A stretch of 14,180 nt of DNA from GWA1-39-11 sp964360265. Its GTDB lineage: Bacteria; Patescibacteriota; Microgenomatia; Levybacterales; GWA1-39-11. Below are positions 7,016-13,007 of the stretch, piece after piece. Each line of letters begins with the position of its first letter. Position 1 is the stretch's first letter. The stretch is taken from contig CAYHUY010000022.1 of NCBI GenBank assembly GCA_964360265.1, forward strand, positions 1 to 14,180, read 5' to 3'. Made by a program: the position numbers and the translations under genes. The notes beneath the pieces were generated by a model, which was given only the letters and a program-made list of their open reading frames with translations, did no database searches and was not told the origin of the DNA.

Positions 7016-7525
7016 TTAATAGTTGCCTTCTCCTTCTGGCGCTGGGGGAATTGCCGAAAGCATTCTGTAAATATAGGGGGAAACTAATCTTGCGCCGCTT
7101 TGCACAACAGTTGTAGGTAAAATTGTAATAATAGTTTCTCCGTCTTGCCATTTAACTTTTGGGCGAATAATTAAGGCAGTTGAGATAGATCCTTGGCGAA
7201 CCGTTGTGTCAACGTAGGGCTCAATAGAATAATTAAGCTCTTCTGGGAGGATAGGATCAGTAAAGGTTAGCTCAATTGATTGTATTGGTAGATATGCGAT
7301 TTGAGGGTTTTGAATAGGAGCAGCTCTTATAATTCTCAATTCCGGAACTCCCGGTGGAAGTGTTGGTACAGCGGCAGGAGATATAAGGGGTAGTGTGGGT
7401 GTTGGCGTAATCGTAGAGGGCCCCGTCGGTTTAAAGAATGAAAATAAAAGCAAGACCAAAGGAATAACAATTATCACTAACAAAATTAATAAATATACTG
7501 GTTTTATTTTATTGACAAAATTCAT
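7016..7525 (-). CDS. membrane-anchored Pro-rich stalk protein with Ig-like domain
   Basis: The product is 169 residues from the ATG at 7525, which overlaps the upstream stop as ATGA. A longer reading from 7627 would lie inside the upstream gene and add a Cys/Arg-rich tail before the membrane segment, so it is rejected. Residues 9-30 form one hydrophobic anchor. A Pro/Thr/Ser-rich stalk (31-60) leads to a beta-rich domain (about 61-155) with IELTFTDPIL and an overall pattern like bacterial Ig-like Big_5/SbsA domains. With the anchor at the N-terminus, the domain should lie outside the cell. As the last gene of the T4SS-like operon and translationally coupled to the cell-wall enzyme, it may be a structural or surface part of the apparatus. 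I do not recognise it as a named T4SS component; the Ig-like call is tentative. Confidence 0.7.
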   Translation of the reverse strand: MNFVNKIKPVYLLILLVIIVIPLVLLLFSFFKPTGPSTITPTPTLPLISPAAVPTLPPGVPELRIIRAAPIQNPQIAYLPIQSIELTFTDPILPEELNYSIEPYVDTTVRQGSISTALIIRPKVKWQDGETIITILPTTVVQSGARLVSPYIYRMLSAIPPAPEGEGNY

Positions 7526-8766
7526 ATACAAAGAAATAATGGTGCATCTTGTGGGATTCTCCCCCCGCCTGGCGTAACTATAGAAAACTCTACATGAACA
7601 TGGCTGCAGGAAGACTGCGTAATACAAATTCTACCACCAACATTACCCGAAATTCCACGTGTTATTCCATAACCCCCATCAACATGATGAAACTGAATCC
7701 AATACTCCTCGTTGGTTTGAGTATTTACACCCGAGTAATATCTTATCGATCCGATACTTGAGGGCGTTATGTTAATCAAGGCCCAATCAATAGTCCTGCC
7801 ATTGATTGAAGGAAGAAAAACATCTTGTCCTGCTGCGCCATCGATATCTTCAGCGTAATTTATAGCTTCATAGTTGCAATTCCTCATATAATTTGCATAC
7901 CCTGCGTCTGCCCTACAATGCCCACAGCCGCTTCTCAAAGTAAAGAAGCTTCCGCAGGTTACAGTTGAGGCGGTCCCTCCGGCAATTGGGCATGTCGCGG
8001 TAAGCGGATCTAGAGCGGTAGGCGGAACATCTACGAGCGCGCCCGGACCGGTCGGAACAAGTCTTGAATACCAGCGCCTTATATTAGGAGGGAAGTTTGG
8101 ATTCTGGGCAAACGTACATGGTGCGTCATGGCCATCGCTATACCTGCACATAAAATCTGCGAATCTGTCATTTGTTAAAGACCCAAAGCTTCCAAAAACG
8201 CATTGAAGGCTCAGATTAATATCGTTCATGCCAATATTTGATGGTGCAAGACAACCGAGTGGATCTGCTGCCGGAACCCCCTGTGCTCCTGATTCTTCAA
8301 TCCATAACGCAAGAAGGAATGCGGGATTCCACCCATGTGCAACTGACTCTGACACAATAATATTCCAGTTGCCTATTTGAGCATTTGGCCAACTCGATAG
8401 AATTTCATTTCTGATGTTTTGCGGAACAACACTTGAATCGCGGAACGGGATATAATAATTAAGGCCAGGGGTGGTTTGACTGCCGGGGGCACCGGGGGGA
8501 TTTGGGTCTTGAGAGTCAGGGTCAAAAGACAATCCGGTTCCGCCCCCAAAAAAGAGCTGAAAGATAACTATAAGCAATATTATAATTACTACAATCCATA
8601 CCCAAGGGAAAGGCTTTGTGACGATCTGCCCAACAGTTTTGAGCGCGACATTAATGGCCCTTAATGAACTACTGGCTCTTTTGATTGAGGATAAGGTTTG
8701 CCGGGAATCATTAATGTAATCAACTACTCCTTTTTTTCTTTTTTCTTGTTGATTCTGGTTATCCAT
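7522..8766 (-). CDS. membrane-anchored lytic transglycosylase-like plus degenerate M23 peptidase-like protein
   Basis: The 414-residue product has a basic cytoplasmic N-terminus, one membrane helix (55-73) and a Pro/Gly-rich linker (80-102). A lysozyme-like segment follows (about 130-235), with LLALWIEESG (151-160) carrying the probable catalytic E157/E158. The C-terminal part (about 270-400) aligns with LytM/M23 landmarks: AEDIDGAAGQDVFLP, H360/H361, and HVHVE with H389 and H391. The first metal-binding His expected in HxxxD is N303 (N303, D307), so zinc binding and peptidase activity are doubtful. Twelve cysteines, all past the membrane helix, suggest disulfides in an extracellular domain. 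In T4SSs such VirB1-like enzymes open peptidoglycan for the channel. The ATG lies in an 8-bp overlap with virB4 (ATGGATAA), implying coupled translation. Confidence 0.82.
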   Translation of the reverse strand: MDNQNQQEKRKKGVVDYINDSRQTLSSIKRASSSLRAINVALKTVGQIVTKPFPWVWIVVIIILLIVIFQLFFGGGTGLSFDPDSQDPNPPGAPGSQTTPGLNYYIPFRDSSVVPQNIRNEILSSWPNAQIGNWNIIVSESVAHGWNPAFLLALWIEESGAQGVPAADPLGCLAPSNIGMNDINLSLQCVFGSFGSLTNDRFADFMCRYSDGHDAPCTFAQNPNFPPNIRRWYSRLVPTGPGALVDVPPTALDPLTATCPIAGGTASTVTCGSFFTLRSGCGHCRADAGYANYMRNCNYEAINYAEDIDGAAGQDVFLPSINGRTIDWALINITPSSIGSIRYYSGVNTQTNEEYWIQFHHVDGGYGITRGISGNVGGRICITQSSCSHVHVEFSIVTPGGGRIPQDAPLFLCI

Positions 8767-10738
8767 TTTGCTGCACGGGGGCTACGGGAATCTGTGTCTC
8801 ACCAGAAGGAGCGGGCCCGATCACCTTTATCTCTAAGTCTGTCTGTATCTCACTGGGAGCATTAATTTCGGGTTTTGGAACTTCAGCTGCAGTATCCCGA
8901 TTGAGAATATCCTGAGGCTTTGATGTAATGAGGTCATATTCGTAAGAAGAAGCCACAAACTGTGCCGTAATATGGTTTTGACCGGCAAACAAAAGCCCTT
9001 CTCCAACTTGCGCTGTAACCAAAAATTGTTTTTCTCCTTCTGAGAGGAATAGCGTTTTTGATAACATTTCAACTTCAGAGGAATTTTGCTTGAGTAGAAT
9101 CTGAATTGATGAATTTGAAAGAATTGATTTTCCATAATCAGAGGACAGAAAATCTTCAATGTCCTGAGTAAGAGTTGTTACTCCTAGAAAGTATTTTCGG
9201 GCACGTTTGGCGATACCCTGAAGAAAAGAAGCGGAATCCGGATGGCGCATAAGATACCATGCTTCATCAACCACAAGTATTCTTTTCTTAAGCTTAGTCC
9301 TTACTCTATTCCAAATAAAGTCGAGCACTACATGCATCGCAATGGGTCGCAGGACGTCCTCTAGTTGTTTTATAGAAAAAACCGTCAACTGATTCCTTAT
9401 GTCATAATTTGTCTGTTCATTGAAGAGTCCTGAAAATCCCCCTTTCACATACTTTTCCAACCTAAAAGACAAATCCTTGCTTTCTGCCTCTTCCATATTG
9501 AGAAGCGTTTTATAAAGGTCCTCAAGAATTGGAGTTTCATTTTTGAAGGTTGCGGGATCCGGAGTAATACCCTTCTGTTTATAGGAAAGGACTAAGGCGC
9601 GGTCTAGGATAGCTTCTTGAGTTGGGGACATATCCCCCAGCATTGTTTTTAAGAGCCCATGAAGAGACAGGATCTTGATTCCAAGCTGTGCGTCAGTCAT
9701 GTCTTCTGAGAGAAGAGCAAATGGATTGATTTTTATTGGAGACGTCTTTGAAAAATTAATATATTCTCCATCAAGTGCCTCGCACAGAGTCCTGTATTCG
9801 TCCTCAGGATCGATTATTAATATTTCCGCATCAAACATCATTTGGCGCAAAATTTCAAGCTTAACAAGAAAAGATTTTCCGGAACCCGATTTTCCAAAAA
9901 CTACCTCGTTTGCATTTTCAAATGAAAACCTATCAATGATTGCTAGAGAACTATTAATAGTATTTATGCCATAAAGAATTCCGTTTGGATGAGAAATCTC
10001 ATAGGATGTGAAGGGGAAAGTTGATGCAAGAGAGGTTGTGTCCATGTTTCTTGTTATAAACAATTTGTCAATACCTCCCGGGAGAGTAGTTTTAAACCCT
10101 TCTTCCATCTGCAGGGTTGCCGCTTTTATGACCAAAAGGTTTGAAGCGAGTAGGGATGAGAGTTTTTTTGTTTTTGTGTCTAAACTTTCAATAGAGTCAG
10201 CAGCGAGAGTTATGTAAAGACCGAACTGGAAGAAGCGCTCTAAGCCACGCGCAAGTTCCTCACGAAGCGCAATAGCATCCTCAAGGCCTACGTTAATTTT
10301 TGGATCTGGTTCAAGTCCCTGTTCTGCGTCAGACTGAAGCGTTGCCTCCATCTCAGATATCTTGCGGCGTAAGTTAGTAAGAACATCCTTGCTCTCTATT
10401 GGATAACAAAACATAGATATATTCATGGTTTCTTTGTAGTCAATCAATATTGAGAGCCAATTTGGAGACACTTGGCGTGGGTAATCCACTACAAAAAATG
10501 TCCTGAAAAATTTGTCCCCGACTCTAATATTTTTAAAATCAACTTCAACTGCGGATGGCGAGATTAGATCAACTACAGAAACAGACCCGCTTTTTAATGC
10601 GCTGGCCCCTTTGTTTGGGAGGCTTTGGCTTGAGAGCGGCCTCATGGGAACAGTCGGTTTTGATTGAACTGGCTTTTGTTCCTCTTTTGCAGGGTCCTGT
10701 ATTTGTGTTTTTTGTGATTTAGCCCAAATATCAAACAT
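8759..10738 (-). CDS. virB4: VirB4/TraC-family T4SS ATPase
   Basis: The 659-residue cytoplasmic ATPase powers assembly or transport in type IV secretion. Residues 1-55 are a polar, Pro/Gln-rich tail, likely disordered. Residues 55-230 match the VirB4/CagE/TrbE N-terminal domain. The RecA-like motor has Walker A GKSGSGKS (282-289), the IIDPEDEY motif (308-315), Walker B RILVVDEAW (486-494) and a sensor-like TLTQD (522-526). Residues 605-659 are another polar, Pro-rich tail. Typical VirB4 proteins are about 600-850 residues, so this is complete. It sits between the TraC-like protein (21 bp upstream) and the cell-wall enzyme (8-bp overlap). No ribosome binding site is evident. VirB4 proteins are shared by conjugation, effector export and DNA uptake systems, so the motor does not reveal the cargo. 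Confidence 0.93.
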   Translation of the reverse strand: MFDIWAKSQKTQIQDPAKEEQKPVQSKPTVPMRPLSSQSLPNKGASALKSGSVSVVDLISPSAVEVDFKNIRVGDKFFRTFFVVDYPRQVSPNWLSILIDYKETMNISMFCYPIESKDVLTNLRRKISEMEATLQSDAEQGLEPDPKINVGLEDAIALREELARGLERFFQFGLYITLAADSIESLDTKTKKLSSLLASNLLVIKAATLQMEEGFKTTLPGGIDKLFITRNMDTTSLASTFPFTSYEISHPNGILYGINTINSSLAIIDRFSFENANEVVFGKSGSGKSFLVKLEILRQMMFDAEILIIDPEDEYRTLCEALDGEYINFSKTSPIKINPFALLSEDMTDAQLGIKILSLHGLLKTMLGDMSPTQEAILDRALVLSYKQKGITPDPATFKNETPILEDLYKTLLNMEEAESKDLSFRLEKYVKGGFSGLFNEQTNYDIRNQLTVFSIKQLEDVLRPIAMHVVLDFIWNRVRTKLKKRILVVDEAWYLMRHPDSASFLQGIAKRARKYFLGVTTLTQDIEDFLSSDYGKSILSNSSIQILLKQNSSEVEMLSKTLFLSEGEKQFLVTAQVGEGLLFAGQNHITAQFVASSYEYDLITSKPQDILNRDTAAEVPKPEINAPSEIQTDLEIKVIGPAPSGETQIPVAPVQQNG

Positions 10739-10759
10739 TTTAGATAGTGAATAGAAATT

Positions 10760-11398
10760 TCATAAAATTACATTTTTAATATCACTCGAATCAAAATCTA
10801 AAGTAATAAACTCCTGATTAAGCATTTCGTAAAATAATTTTATAAGTTCATTTGTGGAAAGAGGTCTTGCAACAAGCCCCATCCTTTCAATCTGCACCAT
10901 AATATTGCCCCTTTTAGCAATAAGCCCCGATTTAACGCTCTCGTTAAGAGAGATATTCTTGTTTTGGATTCCACCCTTAGCAGCATTCATAGGTCCAAGT
11001 TCAAGCTGAGAAAAGGGAATCACTATGTAAATTTTTTTATCTAATAACCCGTCATCCCTTATGAGATCTTTTATGAAGTCATGATACAAATTTAATTGGC
11101 TGGCGATTTTTGGATTCTTAACTGTTGATATCTTTTCTTCTAGGGTCTTAACATAGCCCCCTAAATCTACGCGACGCGATAAGATCAAAATCTGGATATA
11201 CGATGAAAGAGAATTAAGAAGTGACATATATCCATAAATTCTTGCGTTTTGTTCATCATTTGATAAAAGGAAAAAATTTACAGATGAAACCTCCATTACC
11301 ATGCAGGTGTTCCCTCCTTTGAAAAATATTATATCGTCTACGATATCCAATATTTCTGTAAAGTCTTGAGTTGTTGAATGAATCTTAGGTCTCAGCAT
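10760..11398 (-). CDS. TraC-like N-terminal domain protein (T4SS)
   Basis: The 212-residue protein resembles the N-terminal domain of TraC/VirB4 proteins from F-type and Gram-positive systems but has no ATPase part. Landmarks are the opening MLRPKIHSTTQDF, MVMEVSSVNFFLLSNDEQ (33-50), LNSLSSYIQILILSRRVDL (61-79) and KKIYIVIPFSQ (121-131). It has no signal peptide or membrane helix, so it is probably cytoplasmic or bound to the membrane complex. Because the downstream VirB4 carries its own N-domain, this is a separate paralogous module and not a broken virB4. It may help dock the ATPase on the PrgI/VirB3 membrane part. It starts 3 bp after the PrgI stop and ends 21 bp before virB4 with TGA. No Shine-Dalgarno site is visible. 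Confidence 0.75.
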   Translation of the reverse strand: MLRPKIHSTTQDFTEILDIVDDIIFFKGGNTCMVMEVSSVNFFLLSNDEQNARIYGYMSLLNSLSSYIQILILSRRVDLGGYVKTLEEKISTVKNPKIASQLNLYHDFIKDLIRDDGLLDKKIYIVIPFSQLELGPMNAAKGGIQNKNISLNESVKSGLIAKRGNIMVQIERMGLVARPLSTNELIKLFYEMLNQEFITLDFDSSDIKNVIL

Positions 11399-11401
11399 AT
11401 C

Positions 11402-12502
11402 TTAAGCCACTACTTGAGTTTCAAACAGTTCTTGTCTTAATTTTTCCCTAGCGTCGATAGATATTATCTCAAGTGGATAAAAAATATCGCCCGTTAGGTT
11501 TATTTCTATCGGTTCAAATTCGTGTTGTTTTCCGGGATCCTCAACGTAAATTTTGTATTTGCTATTTGTAAGTGCAGTGGCAGATGCAAACTGACCAAGA
11601 GCGTTGGTTTTAAAGGCCCTGACAGGGGTTCCGTTTGTATCTATTATTTCAACCAAGATGTTCTGAAGGGTTTTGCCCCGAGGGTCGCGGATAATTCCCA
11701 AAACAATATTTGGTACATCAGGAAGAATTGGAAAGCCTGCGTTGAGAGTTGCGCTTGGGGGGATAAAACGAGCGCTTCCTGTCTCCGTCTTTTCTTTCTT
11801 TTCAATATTCGCTGTTTCATATTCTATAACCCTTTTAGTAAGCTTGTCTTTTTGGGTTAACAATTCCGCGAGCTCTTGTTCCATCTGTTTAACTTTTAGC
11901 ATAAGAGCTTCATTCCCCTGGTTTTGTTCCTGAATTTTTTTGACTTCAGCAAGTTCCCTTTTGATTTTTTCAATGTTTCCTTCCGGCATCTTATCGGGTA
12001 GTTTTTGGACGCTTGTTACGCTGTCGGCAAAGGACGACTTAATATTACTGAAAAACTTTAATTCGTCCGGGTCTGGCTTAAATGAGGAGCCGTAAAGCTT
12101 ACTTAGTAAAATATTTCTTTTTTCATCCTGCTGTGATTTTGCTTGGGTATCTATTGTTGGCTCTTGAGTATTATGTGCCGAGGTCCCGAGGAGTCCAAAG
12201 CTTGCAAGGTTCACGCCCCTTTTTCTGTAAACGTACATATTCTCGGCGGGTATTGCCCTTACAAAATTTATGATCATTGTATCCATTGGTCTTCCTTCAA
12301 TGGGGATAAAAGTAAGAGCAACACCAAAAGATGCAAACATGAGCATTAAGGGAATTTTTATAAAAGGATTAAGACCTGAGATAAAAACAATCGTTGTTAA
12401 GATGCCAAATCCTAAAAGATACAGGAACTGTTTTACCGTAACGCTCCCAATGAGCTTAAACTTAAATCCCGTAACGTCTTGAGGTATAGGATGATTTTCC
12501 AT
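11402..12502 (-). CDS. PrgI-family (VirB3-like) protein fused to coiled coil and beta-sandwich-like domain
   Basis: The 366-residue product begins with a PrgI/VirB3-like module. A short polar start (HPIPQDVTGFKFKLIGSVT) leads to two membrane helices (25-42, 45-66) and the conserved IEGRPMD (68-74) and YVYRKRG (90-96) segments. In Gram-positive conjugation systems PrgI is the inner-membrane partner of the VirB4 ATPase. Residues 100-170 are polar. Residues 175-235 form a Glu/Lys/Gln-rich coiled coil. Residues 262-350 resemble a carboxypeptidase-regulatory (transthyretin-like) beta-sandwich: LGIIRDPRGKTLQNILVEI, then TNALGQF and YKIYVEDPG. Typical PrgI proteins are about 110-130 residues, so the extension triples the length. 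It is the first gene of the five-gene minus operon. A minus-strand TTATAC (12518-12513) would start the mRNA about 4 bases before the ATG. Confidence 0.82.
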   Translation of the reverse strand: MENHPIPQDVTGFKFKLIGSVTVKQFLYLLGFGILTTIVFISGLNPFIKIPLMLMFASFGVALTFIPIEGRPMDTMIINFVRAIPAENMYVYRKRGVNLASFGLLGTSAHNTQEPTIDTQAKSQQDEKRNILLSKLYGSSFKPDPDELKFFSNIKSSFADSVTSVQKLPDKMPEGNIEKIKRELAEVKKIQEQNQGNEALMLKVKQMEQELAELLTQKDKLTKRVIEYETANIEKKEKTETGSARFIPPSATLNAGFPILPDVPNIVLGIIRDPRGKTLQNILVEIIDTNGTPVRAFKTNALGQFASATALTNSKYKIYVEDPGKQHEFEPIEINLTGDIFYPLEIISIDAREKLRQELFETQVVA

Positions 12503-12644
12503 ATGTTAGAGCGTATAACGTGAAAATTTTGATTGCAAGATTATCAAAGTGGGTCAGACTAAAGCCCAATCGTGCGTAATGCGTGAAAAGGATTGTATCT
12601 CGCGCTTTGTTGCTAAAAAAAAATAATTATGCTTCAATTTAGTT
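12503..12644. promoter_or_regulatory. divergent promoter region of the secretion operon and the 120-residue gene
   Basis: The 142-bp region holds outward -10 elements for both flanking genes (minus TTATAC at 12518-12513; plus TATGCT at 12628-12633), both within about 12 bases of their ATG. Neither has a clear -35. A 16-bp imperfect direct repeat occupies 12511-12526 and 12574-12589, the first copy covering the minus-strand -10. An A9 run lies at 12615-12623. No gene is seen inside. Confidence 0.5.
12511..12589 (+). repeat. 16-bp imperfect direct repeat, candidate operator
   Basis: GCGTATAACGTGAAAA (12511-12526) and GCGTAATGCGTGAAAA (12574-12589) agree at 13 of 16 positions. Their starts are 63 bp apart, six helical turns of 10.5 bp, so both would face the same side of the DNA. 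Each copy is followed a few bases later by ATTG. The first copy overlaps the presumed -10 of the PrgI gene. A regulator binding here is an inference. Confidence 0.45.
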
Positions 12645-13007
12645 ATGGATCCAGATGAGGTTTATAAAAATAAAATTGGCGAAAGAATAACGAGAACTGT
12701 AGCAGATGCACTATCAGGCAATGTTATTTCAGAAGACGATGCAAGAACTATAGCTGACTATGTACTTAAAAATATGGATGGCGCAAAAACTAGCGGTGAG
12801 ATTCTTGACTTCTTAACGGAACTTACGAATAAATATTCCATTTTCAGCAGTCTTCTGACAATCGAACTCGGGCAGACACTTGAGCAAAAGGAGGATATCG
12901 CAGTTGAAAAAACTGAAGATCTACTCAAGGAAAACAAAATTGACGAAGCGCTTGCGGTTGTAGGGAAAGCAAGCGATAGAAATGTAAAAGGAGGTCAAAA
13001 TGCCTAA
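12645..13007 (+). CDS. small acidic hypothetical protein
   Basis: The 120-residue product is not one I recognise. It is predicted almost wholly helical and soluble, with no signal peptide, membrane segment or cysteine. Its end is charged: EQKEDIAVEKTEDLLKENK, then DEALAVVGKASDRN. The IDEALAVV phrase resembles a TPR-like helix, but one repeat is too little to call. It starts at an ATG about 12 bases past a TATGCT -10, with no ribosome binding site, so the leader is very short. It overlaps the next gene by 8 bp (ATGCCTAA), and the next gene's Shine-Dalgarno site lies inside its last codons, so the two are a coupled pair. Being divergent from the T4SS-like operon across a shared promoter region, it may serve the same apparatus as an adaptor or chaperone. 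Confidence 0.75.
   Translation: MDPDEVYKNKIGERITRTVADALSGNVISEDDARTIADYVLKNMDGAKTSGEILDFLTELTNKYSIFSSLLTIELGQTLEQKEDIAVEKTEDLLKENKIDEALAVVGKASDRNVKGGQNA
12989..12995 (+). promoter_or_regulatory. strong ribosome binding site of the coiled-coil gene
   Basis: AGGAGGT, a full anti-Shine-Dalgarno match, ends 4 bases before the ATG at 13000. It is the only strong site seen among the twelve genes here, and it fixes this start inside the end of the preceding gene. Confidence 0.85.

Noticed and set aside
7526..7627. Longer start for the Ig-like protein at 7627
   Set aside because: It would lie wholly inside the upstream wall-enzyme gene and add a Cys/Arg-rich tail before the anchor. The ATG at 7525 forms a standard ATGA overlap.
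9675..10217. Plus-strand open frames of 69-99 codons opposite virB4
   Set aside because: They lie antisense to a well-supported ATPase gene and show no recognisable protein features.
10739..10762. Frameshift splitting one virB4 gene into two
   Set aside because: The downstream VirB4 has its own complete N-terminal domain and a plausible ATG; the two products are not halves of one protein.
10760..10762. Recoding of TGA as glycine (Gracilibacteria/SR1 code)
   Set aside because: TGA here and at 7522-7524 acts as a stop at tight gene junctions, and reading through adds only a few non-conserved codons.
12550..12568. TGGG/CCCA hairpin in the divergent region
   Set aside because: Only four paired bases around an 11-base loop; likely chance.
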